A stretch of DNA of 64,000 nucleotides. Source: Peromyscus leucopus (Eukaryota > Chordata > Mammalia > Rodentia > Cricetidae). The notes below the pieces were generated by a model, which was not told the origin of the DNA, made no database searches, and saw only the letters and a program-made list of their open reading frames with translations. This document shows positions 35,683 to 46,146 of the stretch, piece after piece. Both the position numbers and the translations under genes were made by a program. The stretch covers positions 47,922,953 to 47,986,952 of the forward strand of contig NC_051068.1 in assembly GCF_004664715.2 (NCBI RefSeq), read 5' to 3'. Position 1 is the stretch's first letter. Every line of letters begins with the position of its first letter.

Positions 35683-35880
35683 GTAGCTTGGTCAGTTTAA
35701 GGGGCCCCTGGCAGTGGGACCAAGATCTGTCCCTGGCCCATGATCTGGCTTTTTGGAGCCCATTACCCATGGTGGGACACCTTGCACAGGCTTGATACAG
35801 CAGGAGGGGCTTGAACCTGCCTCAACTGAATGTACCAGTCTTTGCTGACTCCCCAAGGGAGCCTTTACCTTTTTGGAGGA
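35683..35880 (+). repeat. Inverted duplication of L1 segment, left arm
   Basis: This 198-bp segment is the reverse complement of 36144-36342, with roughly ten differences by eye. It starts at 'gtagcttggtcagtttaagg' and stops at 'acctttttggagga'. It contains neither the L1 3' terminus nor a poly(A) tail, so it did not arrive by ordinary retrotransposition. Confidence 0.88.
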
Positions 35881-36033
35881 CAAAAAGCTCTATTGCTTTC
35901 TATATTATTTTTGGAGACAGGCTCTCTCACTAAACCTGGCTCTTGCTGTTTGGCTAGAGCAGCTGGTGGGAGGGATACATGTGTCTCTGTGTCCTAGCAC
36001 TGGGGTTATGGCTGTGGGCCACCATATATAGTT

Positions 36034-36479
36034 CTTTTTTAACTAAGAATTTTTTTATTCATTTTATACACCAACCACAGATTCCCCTCTCATCATCCCT
36101 CCTACTCTCCCTAGCCTCCCTTCCCAACCTACCCCCAAATCCCTCCTCCAAAAAGGTAAAAGGCTCCTTTGGGGAGTCTGCAAAGCCTGGTACATTCAGT
36201 TGAGGCAGGTTCAAGCTCCTCCTGCTGCATCAAGCCTGTGCTAGGTGTCCCACCATGGGTAATGGGCTCCAAAAAGCCAGCTCATGCACCAGGGACAGAT
36301 CTTGGTCCCACTGCCAGGGGCCCCTTAAACTGACCAAGCTACAACTGCCTTGCTTATGCAGAAGGTCTAGCCCAGTCCCACGGAGGCTACACAGCTGTTG
36401 GTCTAAAGTTCATGAGTTCCCACTAGCTTGGTTTGGTTGTCTCTGTAGATTTCCTATGAGCAAGGGGCATCAAGATCAC
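36034..36479 (-). mobile_element. L1 LINE 3' end (antisense) with TSD
   Basis: Reversed L1 3' UTR with a T-rich left end (the L1 tail), 'cattttatacaccaaccaca' and 'gtacattcagttgaggcagg'. It is flanked by an 8-bp repeat 'atatagtt' (36026-36033 and 36480-36487), consistent with a TSD in the host B4. It includes the right arm (36144-36342) of the inverted duplication. Confidence 0.82.
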
Positions 36480-36570
36480 ATATAGTTTTTGTGTGGGTAC
36501 TGAGGCTCCAAATTCAGGTCCTGATCCTTGTGTAGTGAGCACTTTCTCCACTGAACCATCTCCCTACCCT

Positions 36571-38154
36571 GATTTCCCCTTCTGTTACCAAATTGATACA
36601 GCTGGAGTGTTTTAAAATTATAGATACAAGGCTCTTGAAGTCATACTGGGGTTCAGGGGTGGGACACTTTACCAGTGTTATTGGGCGAATATCATAGAAA
36701 TTTATACACCACTAGTGTGCATTTCAGAAGACAAGACATATGATTTTTCTCCCTCCAAGGACATCCAAAATTATTTAGAAAATTCTTTGCTGTAAGGAAA
36801 ACAACTTTGTTGACAGCCTTGATCATCTGGCTGCCTCTGGGTGAAATACTGTTGTTACTTTAACGAGACTGTGAAGCTGAATGCTTCGGTCTAAAGAAGA
36901 TGCCGTGGCCTTTACAACCAGCCTTCAGGCGGGAGATTCAGTGCAGGTCAGGCTGCTAGACTTCTGATTCCCAGTGGATCGGCATTTATCCACACGGTGG
37001 CTTTTAGTGGTGCCTTTCACGGGCCAAGAGAAGAAGTTGAAAGTGAAAGTGTTTTGTGGACACTGTAATGATAGGTTTTAGAAACTATTTTCAAACAGTG
37101 CGGTTGAACTTACTGGTATCTTCATGTTTTCTTGCTGTCATTTTCTTCATCAAGGTGTTTGAGGAGGTGGTTTTGGGTCATTTAAAGCTACTTAAAAATC
37201 AAACCCGTTAAACTTCTCTCATGTCTGGTATTCAAACTTTTTTTTTTTCAAATATTACTTTTAATGTAGAATTCTGGAGGATAACCTTAACAAGTTGCTA
37301 AATCATTCTCTAAAAGCAATGTATATTTTCCTGAATTCTGGCACAATTTGAGTATCTGATGCTTGCCCATTGACACTCTCTCTAATACAGTAATTATTAA
37401 ACTTTGGTTAAGTTGTAAGCATTTTGATGTAATCCACGAAGATACTCAGGTTTTGACAAATTGCCTCAGTGCACCAAAGGGAACGGAATCAAAGCAAACA
37501 ATATTTATTTTTCTTGTCGATTGAGATGAACAAAAACCCTTGACAATGCCTTAATGTACAAGGATGCAAATTCCACTGGAGTCGTGACTGAGTAAAGCCA
37601 CTAATAAGCAAGGACATTGAGTTCAGTGTTCCAAAAATTTCCTACTTGAAGTACTTGCAGCTTACAAGTTATTAAAGTTAAACCATTACCTTTTATTATC
37701 TACTCAAAATTTTATTATCTGTTCAATATACTGCATTAGGGCTTGTGGTAAGAGTGGATGGATTTTATAGTTTAATAAATTCTTCTAGTTTTATTTGTCA
37801 ATATTTACTATTTCGAGATGTAATATTTTTATTAGTCTAGTGCAATTAGCTTTCAACAGGGCCCTTAAATTATAGTGTGTGCTGCAATAAAAAATGTAAG
37901 ATTTTTATAGTTGTTTTCTACTCTATCTATTAAGTTTATTCAGTATTTAAATACATGGCGTCTATAGATTCCTCGGGAAAAATATCCAACTTCATTTCCA
38001 CTTTATCTAATGGATGTGATTATATGATTCCCAACAACTTGCTTTTTTATGTTTGTAAAATCTTAACCATTATCTATCTCACTTCAGTATCTAGGAGTTA
38101 TGGACTTATAAAGGGGCAAAAATATTACCTATACCTGCGACCATGAGTTAGATG
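36571..38154. other. Unique sequence, possible conserved non-coding content
   Basis: No repeats recognised in about 1.6 kb. Positions 36780-37130 are relatively GC-balanced. They include 'gaaagtgaaagt' (37039-37050), which fits an interferon-response (IRF) element pattern. Positions 37490-37520 hold a forkhead-like 'caaacaatatttattt'. No splice-supported exon is seen. Confidence 0.4.
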
Positions 38155-38765
38155 AGCAAGTCAGGGAGCTGTGGCCCATGAGTCAAATCTAGCCAAGCGC
38201 CTCTCTGTGAAGTAAGTTAGTGGAAACACAGTCACAACAGTCTGCTTGTGTGTTGTTCTGGTTTGTTTTCTTGTTGCTGTGATACAATGCTGACCCAAAG
38301 CAGCTTGGAAAGGAAAAGGTCTGTTTCACCTTACATTTCTAGGTAACAGGTTCACACTTAGGGAATCCAAGGCAGGAACCCTAAAGCAAGAACCTAGTGG
38401 TAGGAACAGAAGCAGAGACGTGGAGGAACAATGTTGACTGGCTTGCTCCCCTGGTTGGCTCAGCCTACTCTCTTACTCAGCCCAGCCCTACCTTCCTAGG
38501 GCGGCTGCCTCTCAAGAAGGGCTGGCATCACTTAAGAAGGACTGGGTCCTCCTTCATGAGTTAGCACCTGAGAGGCTACCCCACAGACGCGCCCACGGGC
38601 CAGGCTGAGGGAGGCAATGCCTCAGTGATGCTCTGTCTTCCCAGGTGTGTCAGGGTGATGATTAAAGCTAACTATGACAGTTGTTGTCTGTGACAAAGGC
38701 CAGTCAAAAGTATTTACTATCTTAATCTACAGGGAAGGAAAAGTTTGCCGATCTTGTTTTTGGTG
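38155..38765. mobile_element. Ancient hAT-type DNA transposon remnant, interrupted
   Basis: The left piece, 38155-38253, reads 'gggagctgtggcccatgagtcaaatctagcc' in two short landmarks: 'gagctgtggcccatgag' and 'gtggaaacacagtcac'. The right piece, 38680-38765, has 'agtatttactatcttaatct' and 'ggaaaagtttgccgatc'. Together they follow a mammal-wide hAT non-autonomous element that begins 'ggtcagcaaact' and ends 'aagtttgccgacc'. Repeat A is inserted between them. Confidence 0.6.
38254..38679 (-). mobile_element. LTR-like rodent repeat 'A', copy 2
   Basis: Plus-strand order 'cttgttgctgtgatacaatg', 'cttggaaaggaaaaggtctg', 'tggcttgctcccctggttgg' and 'actatgaca' follows repeat A, with TG at one end and CA at the other. 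It is diverged from the copy at 60860. It lies inside an older hAT remnant. Confidence 0.65.
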
Positions 38766-38860
38766 GAGGGGAGCGGGGTGGGGGTGGGGGTGGGGGGTGC
38801 ATGGTAGGGGTGTGTGTGGGTGTGGGTGTGGGGGTGGGGGTAGAGGTGGCAGGGAGGGTA
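38763..38860 (+). repeat. G-rich low-complexity tract
   Basis: Many GGGG/GGGGG runs are separated by single T ('ggggtgggggtgggggtggg'), then GTGTGGG units. The plus strand meets the usual four-G-run pattern for a G-quadruplex. Confidence 0.9.
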
Positions 38861-39539
38861 GTAATTTGACCACCAAGATTACACTTTTGATGTGTTAACT
38901 TTTGTTTATTGTAAACATGCTCATATTTATTTCTCTTGTCCTCTCTTCCTCCCCCTCTCTTTTTTAGGTAAGCATAATGTTCGTGTGGTTTAGAATATGG
39001 TAGTTAGGGAGTATAGTGAAAATTAGCTTTTCTTTCACTTGCTTAAATTTCCAATGGATCACATTGTTTCTTTCTAGGAGTAGGCTGTGTCTGTTTAACG
39101 TGAAATGTTTATAAATCATATTTTTGTACATATAAAACATTCTTTTCTTCAGTTCACTTTTAAAGTGCTATTCGTCTTAGAGAGGATTAATTAAACATGT
39201 GGAGCTGCTTCTTATTCTGAATAGCTGATAAGTTTATGACAATTTCACTAGAACCTTATTGATGAAATTTTGTGATCATTTTTACCATTATAAAATTCTT
39301 CAGCATTTTGGGATTCATATAGCATGGTCCTTTCTTGGTAGTGTTTATATGCTTGAAGAGTATGTGCTTTTTTAATTTATTTTTTAACTGTTCTTGCTGA
39401 ACTGTTTACACAGAATCCCAGGCCACACCTCTGCCTTCCAAGGAATAAGAATGTCAGATACCTCAAACATGCCTTTTGGTATTTTACTGTTCTTAATTTT
39501 TCTTCTAAAGAAACTGTTTTTCGCTTTGTGGCGTGGAGG
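38861..39539. other. Unique AT-rich sequence
   Basis: Nothing recognised. Confidence 0.4.
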
Positions 39540-39687
39540 TAGAGTGGGGGGAGGAGGAGCGTGTCCTATCTTGGTTAAGGCTGACCTGGAATTCACTACA
39601 GGTTGGCATCACTCCATCACAGCAACCCTTCTACTTCAGGCTGCTCAGTGCTGAGATTACAGGGGTGAGTCACCACACCCAGCTCTG
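39540..39687 (-). mobile_element. Old B1 SINE (antisense)
   Basis: 'ggttaaggctgacctggaat', 'ctgctcagtgctgagattac' and 'gtgagtcaccacacccagct' are the reversed B1. Divergence and a missing clean poly(T) suggest an early B1/PB1 type. Confidence 0.75.
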
Positions 39688-39789
39688 GTATTTTGTTTGA
39701 TAAAGAAACTAATGGACCTCATTGCAGTTTTAATGAGAACTTAACTTACTGTGGCTGTGCTTTATCTGCTTTCTGCTTGCTCACTCTCT

Positions 39790-39858
39790 TTGGTGATCAG
39801 GATTGAAACTAAGGCTTGTGTGTGCTACACCCGTGCTTGGTGACCGAGTTACCAGTAT
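39790..39858 (-). mobile_element. ID-type SINE (antisense), diverged
   Basis: 'tggtgatcaggattgaaact', 'aggcttgtgtgtgctac' and 'gtgcttggtgaccgagttac' mirror the ID element body. Confidence 0.6.
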
Positions 39859-39892
39859 AAGAGAATGCATTGTGTCTTTCCTTCCTTTTATT

Positions 39893-40070
39893 TTTTTCCA
39901 AAATTTATTCATTTTATTTTATGTGTGAGTGTTTTTCCTGCATGCATGTGTGTGTACCACATGCCTGCTTTGTCCCCACAGTGAATCGGGTCTGGTTGTG
40001 AGCCATTTTCATAGGAGTCCTCCTTTATCTTCATTGTATCTGATGGAAGATCCACACGAGCTCTTGAAAC
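39893..40070 (-). mobile_element. B2-superfamily SINE (antisense), old
   Basis: 'aaatttattcattttatttt', 'cctgcatgcatgtgtgtgta' and 'ggtctggttgtgagccattt' follow the reversed 3' half of B2-type SINEs. The A-box end is badly eroded. Confidence 0.62.
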
Positions 40071-42719
40071 CACACTTATTACTGAAGCCTACAGTACTAT
40101 AGTCTTCCAACGCATACACACTTAAGAGAAAGCTTAACATGTTAGGCATGGTACATGATTAATAATGACTAGCATAAAAATAAGACAACTGTAACAATCT
40201 ACTGTAACAAATGTTTAATATTTGTGAATTGCTTGTTTCTGAAATTTTTTCATTTATTATCTCAGACATGATCAACTGTGAGTATCTGAAACCATGAAAA
40301 GATAAGGGGGCAACTGTATTTCCTTTCCTGCAACTAGTGTTTTCATGATGCTCCATCCATAATAATTGAGAAGCTATTCCTGTTAAAGCCCATTTCTCTG
40401 TCTACCACTAGAACAAGACAAATATCTACTCTGCTCTTAGAAGTCTGAGGGCATTGGCCACGCCCATCTCTGTTTCTTTAAGGGAATGGCTTGTGAGCTT
40501 CAGAACTGAAGGCCGCTGTGTCTAACTCTCTGTCATTTCTTGTCCCATATAAAACACATAAGCTTTCTTATGGGGACATTCAGTTTTATATATCTCTATC
40601 ACAGTCATTAGGAAGGAGAGGTTTGCTTTCAGTAAGTGGCAGTCAATTTAAGTATTTCAAAAAAAAAATCACGGAATGACTTCATACAGAAATCTCACGC
40701 ACATATCTAAATATATAAAACAAATTTGTTTTAAAAATGGATTTTTTAGAAGAAACCACTTAAGATCTTGTCAAGATGAATACTATAAACTCCTTATCGA
40801 CTCTAAAACGCTCAAATAAATCCTTATGGGAGGATTAGTGCTTGACTGGCAGCGGCAAGGCCATCCTACCATAACCATCTACTGCAAGATCCTCCTAAGA
40901 AACTTCTTATACATGAGATTGAGTTTGGGATCTATAAAGACCATTTTACCCACCTTAATTATCAAAAGAAAAACACCCGGTATTTTGAGAATGGAGATAG
41001 AAACAGATGACTTTCTGGATGTAGGCAGGTTATGCTGATTAATGTTTGTGAGGGTAGTGTGCTCGAGTCTCCAAATGTGAAACTGACCATTTATAGCACT
41101 GTGTGCATATCAGTCCTGATGATTCAATTATGTAGATGTATAATTTCCAGCTAACTTATAATGAAAGATTCATCATAGACACTTATTTCTTCATATGAGG
41201 TAGAGAATCTGAGGTGGGTATAATGAGGTAGCATGGGTCTTTACCCAGGAAGCGCCTGTCTTCAGGCTCACAAGCTTTCAAAAGTGTGTGACATTTTTGT
41301 TTGGAATAATAATTTTTCTTGGAAAGAAGCAAAAAGTTAAGTATATTAGGTACAGCATTATATATTTAGTAATGTAATTATTTGTATGAAATTATGACTA
41401 TGTAAATACATGTGTTTCTATGTCCATAGTCATGTATATAAATAATAGAAAAAGAAAGTAAGAAAGGGAAAATAAGAAAACATTAACAAGGGATAAGTGT
41501 AAATCATGGATTCTCAATGGGGCTGGTGTTATCCCTCAAAAAGTGAAAGTACTTCTTAATCTTTTTGCATATAAACAATAGATATTTATAGCACACACAA
41601 GCATATACATGTACACACACATATGACACTTCTGCTATGTTAACATTTCTTTTGATGAAGGTTGGGAATTAAGAAAAAAAAACAGCTAATAAGACTCCTT
41701 TAGAAAATGCTATTGAGGCAGTCCTGCCAGGGTGTGATGCTGAGAGACTGGGGCTGCCCTCAACCATGGTGAGAGAAGCTGCTTCTTGTATTGCACAGCA
41801 GTCAATGGATAGATCCATATCCGGCCAATGTGCAGAGAAGAGACTGAGGGCTAAGCTCTAAATATGTTATGTACTTCCTCACCAAAAAGGAGTTAGAATG
41901 TAAGAGCTGAAAGATGGGAAAGAGTGTGGGGAAATGCCATCTTCTGGACATGACATAACCGTTCCACTCATGAACTCACAGCAGCTGTGGTTACCTACAC
42001 CAGACCCAAACAAGATCAAGCCACCCCAAACCCCAGCATGGATGGGATTGGTCAGCTTCATTCCTCATGCTTTACTAAGGAGCTCTTGGTAGCTGACAGC
42101 TGCTGGAGAAAGGAGAGTCATTCCTTTTTGAGGATGTGGCCCCTGAGAGGCTGCCCATGCTTCAGTGGATAGATAGCTTTACACCATGCACAAAAGGGCG
42201 GCGCTAGCTGGACTTACACCTATAAAAGACATGAAGTTTGGAGGAGGCGTAGCACCTGGGTACATAACCTGTAGATTCCAAATAGCCTGAGACACCCATC
42301 CTGCTTGATGGCGTGAAGGAGCTGAGATGAGAACCTCTATTTTATTTTCCTGAAATCAGTTTTCTTCTTTTCAAACCAGGTGCTTCAGACTTCTTCTGCA
42401 TACCTGTTGATGAACTGTGTCTTAGCAGTAGGTTGTTTCCTGCAGAAACTGTTCACTTTGCCTGCCTGAATGCCGCTGTGATGAAGTGCCTCTTCCTGTG
42501 AGAATTCCCGGCTGATACCATTGTATCCTAGAAATCATATTTGGATTTACTTTCTTAGAGTGTATTGTTTAGAATTTTTAGTTGGCAATAATATTTAAGG
42601 ATGAAAAGCATCTCGAAGTGTAGGTCGAAGTCACTAAAAGCAGAGCAGGTTGACAGGGAAAGATTCGAACAGCAAAATCAGGAGGGAGAAGCTGACCAAG
42701 TGTTTTTTATAAAAATCCT
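40071..42719. other. Unique sequence
   Basis: About 2.6 kb with no transposable element I can name. Nothing resembles an exon with paired splice sites. The open frames are short. Confidence 0.4.
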
Positions 42720-42740
42720 CAAAAAAAAAAAAAAAAAAAA
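42720..42740. repeat. Poly(A) run
   Basis: About 20 A residues. No SINE or processed-gene body was recognised upstream. Confidence 0.85.
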
Positions 42741-44954
42741 GCATAAGATTGATAAGCATGCCAGCACAGGCCAACAAACTTCAGAACTAAGTTTCATATA
42801 AAGAAGAGTGTGCTTTATAATTTAAGTATTCTATGATGGGGTTACCATCATAGAAACACAGGTGAACCCTCTCTGTGAATCTCTCATTTAAAAAATGCAG
42901 GAAGGGTCTGAGTCCATTACCCACTCTGTGACATTTACAAATCATGACTGTTTTGAAGGTAAACACACAAAGAGAAATGTCTTTGACAGAGAGAATATCG
43001 AGAAAGTCCAAATAGAAATGGAAATAAAGGTATTGTTACAATCCTTGCGGTCAGTTTTAGCATCACCTTGAAAGGTGACTCTTGTGACAAGAATCACTGT
43101 GTGAGAGAAATGGCTGGATCTATTTTGGATCAAAACCAGGCAGCCAAACTGAAAGAAAAAAAAAGTTCTCTCACAGAGCCCCCTTATTTTAATGTGTTCA
43201 AAAAGCATGCTTTCAATACTGATTGAGGCACTGAGACTCACTTGGCCAGATAAAAGCAGATAATAATAGTTTGGCTTATTTTTAAAAATTGGCTGTGTTT
43301 GCTATATTCATAACGATGTCTCTGGAGAGAGGTTATTTTGCGAAGTGCTTTGTAGATAAATAAATTTTCAGTAAGGGAATTTTAATAAAAACTGTCCAGC
43401 TATGTGGACAGATGGGCCACATTTATTAAGGGAGGAAAATGTGCATTAGGAGCTGGGAGAGCAGCCTTCTCATCCTTGACCACGTGTGTCCCACCTCAGC
43501 TGCCTCCTGTTCTTTCCCTTGTGAACCAAGGCTGGGGTTGGGGCGGGGCGTGACATGGATGAAATGAACATCTTGTATGCTGTGGGGGGAAAAATTACTT
43601 GATGCCAAGATTTGTGGGTGACATCACAATGAAAAAAGCAGTGTGGAAATCTTATCCTCCCTTCTTTAGAAGGAATTTGTCAAAATTTAAGCCTCTTGAT
43701 GGCACAGATGAAAATCCAACTTGCTAAACTGTGGCTTTCGAACCCTTATGGAATCATACAACTGGATGGGGGGCGCGGGGTCATAAAAATGTTACAACAA
43801 CAGGGTTTTCTGAGTAGACACCTACAAAAAACATAATTAAGGACCCAGAAGTAGTTCTAGCAGCCCCCACCTGTGTCGTCCTCTACAATTACCACTGCAG
43901 CTTTGTCTCGGAACACAGGGTGCGAGTCCTTCCGCAACACATGCTGTCATGCCGTGCATTACCAACGCAAGTGGTCGGAGACACCTTGTCTCAGATTAGA
44001 GACTATTTTACCTTATAAGTTGCAGGATTTTTATTGTACGTACAAATGTATATGATCTTATAGAAAAAAATAGTGGTTTGATGATGGAAAACAAAGACTT
44101 TTGCCATTTTCTCACCATCATAGCTCAGCAGGTATCAAATTAGTATATCCTTGAATTATGTGATGTTAGAATGTTTGGTTTTAAAAATTGTTGTTTGAAT
44201 TGCTCATTTGAGTTCTGTAAAAAAAAAAAATCACAACACATTAAATGCGTTTTGGCTTGAGATTAGGATAGAATTTCCAACTATTTTAGAAATGGCCCTA
44301 AGGATACTGTTCCCATTTTGCATTATGCATTTCCATGGCTCTGTGGTAGATGAAGCTATCAGGGATTCCATTACTGGCAGGTAAAAGGGGGTGTGCTGTT
44401 CAGACAATAGTGTGCTATACTTAGCTTTCTCTAGCTTGCAAGAATTGAATGAAAGTGATGCACTCAGCAACGATGATTATAAAATCCACATATCAATCAA
44501 CTACGAAAAATGTCAAAGGCTTCTACATTCTACAGCATCAAATGTTCAACTAAGAATTATTCTTATATTAAAAATAAACAAGCACAACTATCTCATTAGT
44601 ATGTCAATTTGCTTTCATCTTTAATAAATGGTAAAAGTAGATGCATACCAAATAATTACCACAAAATAAATTTCTTTATGATTTATTATCAGCAAATGTT
44701 TGATTTGTGTACCTGTTTTATATACTTATATACCTGAAGTCCCATAAATATTTCATAGTCAAAAAGGAGTCATTTAAGAAGTCATGGTCTAGAGGATAGA
44801 TGACAAAACAAATGAATGAATCTACTATTTATTTAATTTAATGCTGAGGAAAACACCAGACCAGCAATTGCTAAGAAATGTTGTTTTTCTGCAAGAATAA
44901 AAGAAGTTTGAGGGTTTGGTACAACCAGTTAATTATAAGAGCTATGAGTTATTT
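42741..44954. other. Unique sequence
   Basis: No recognised repeat. A modest CpG-bearing stretch at 43875-43985 ('gggtgcgagtccttccgcaa') stands out but is far below CpG-island density. Confidence 0.4.
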
Positions 44955-45040
44955 GAGATCCCAGAATTGCTGTGAAAATTAATGAATATAAAATTAGATG
45001 CCCAGTACAAAGTAGGCATCCAAAAAGGATAGGTTGTTCA
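44955..45040 (+). mobile_element. Ancient MIR/L2-type 3' fragment
   Basis: 'gtgaaaattaatgaatataa' followed by 'gcccagtacaaagtaggcat' parallels the common 'gtgaggattaaatgag ... agtaggcactcaataaatg' end of MIR/L2 elements. Confidence 0.5.
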
Positions 45041-45525
45041 TCTTATGCATGTTGAAAAACGAAAGCATTAATAAAATAAGGGACATAATTATTCATCTTC
45101 AGTAAAAATGTCAAAGCATGAGTGCTTTTCTCTGAGGTAAAAGAACATCTAGTGGATCCAGTGACCTGGCTCCTTGGTAGATGAAGTTATCAAAGTTTTG
45201 GATACTGAGAACTAAAAATGGGTTTGCTGGGATGCCAATGGTGGATTGGAGTTAGCGTTTCCCAGTTTTCCAGAATCAACTGTATAGTTTTCAGAAATGT
45301 TTGTAGGCTGGTTGGCATCACATTGGCAGACTGGCATAAGGCACAGTGCATATGTTCGCATCACAGAAACTCATCGCCTAAGTGAGGTGTATTTGTTTTC
45401 TCATCTTGTGTTCAATTGGTGGTTGCAAATTTGTTAGCTGTACATTGCACACAGCCTTGTACCAAATTATAGACTTAGCTCCTGTAGGTGTGTTCAAGAA
45501 TGGAAGCTGGGAAGTTAGGAGGACA
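45041..45525. other. Unique sequence
   Basis: Nothing recognised. Confidence 0.4.
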
Positions 45526-45531
45526 TTGGAG

Positions 45532-46005
45532 TGTGGTTGATATATTGTGCACCCCAATAAACTTAGCTGGGGGTCAGAGAACAGAACAGCCATAATACTA
45601 AACATAGAGGTTAGGCAGTGGTAGCACACACTTTTAATCCTAGCATTCCAGAGGCAGAGATCCATCTGGATCTCTGTGAGTTCAAAGCCACACTGGAAAC
45701 AGCCAGGCATGGTGACTCACGCCTTTAATCTCAGGAAGTGATGGCAAGAAGCAGAAAGATATATAAGGTGTGAGGACCAGGAACTAGAGCTGGCTAAGCT
45801 TTAAGGCTTTTGAACAGCAGTTCAGCTGAGGTTCATTCTGGATGAGGACTCAGAGCTTCCAGTCTGAGGAAACAGGATCAGCTGAGGAATTGGCAATGTG
45901 AGGTAGCTGTGGCTTGTTCTGCTTCTCTGATCTTCCAGCATTCACCCCAATACCTGGTTTCAGGTTTGTTTTTATTAATAAGACCTTCTAAAGATTCATG
46001 CTACA
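45532..46005 (+). mobile_element. Composite LTR-like element (RMER1-like), copy 3, with TSD
   Basis: This 474-bp element begins 'tgtggttgatatattgtgca' and ends 'aagattcatgctaca'. A perfect 6-bp TSD 'ttggag' (45526-45531 and 46006-46011) flanks it. The B1-like middle includes 'agatccatctggatctctgt' and 'gactcacgcctttaatctca'. Downstream 'agctgtggcttgttctgctt' is shared with the copy at 427. Confidence 0.8.
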
Positions 46006-46103
46006 TTGGAGTAGTCATTGGACAAGGGTGGTGTAAAGAGGGAGTGAATAAGTAGGTTAGTTTTTGGAGAACGTGTGATGTGCTCGTGTGTGTATATTTG
46101 TGG

Positions 46104-46107
<4 letters not shown>

Positions 46108-46144
<37 letters not shown>
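46108..46144. repeat. (GT)n microsatellite
   Basis: About 37 bp of GT. Confidence 0.96.

Positions 46145-46146
<2 letters not shown>

Larger units (their letters stand above)
35625..36570 (-). mobile_element. B4-type SINE (antisense) interrupted twice
   Basis: Three pieces form one reversed B4: 35625-35682 ('atgtgtagaggccagaggtg'), 35881-36033 ('ttttggagacaggctctctc', 'cctagcactggggttatggc') and 36480-36570 ('ggtactgaggctccaaattc', 'cactgaaccatctccctacc'). The first gap holds an inverted L1 duplicate and the second an L1 insertion. Confidence 0.75.

Noticed and set aside
42601..42740. Possible processed pseudogene ending in a poly(A) run
   Set aside because: The upstream sequence matches no gene or SINE I know, and no TSD was found.
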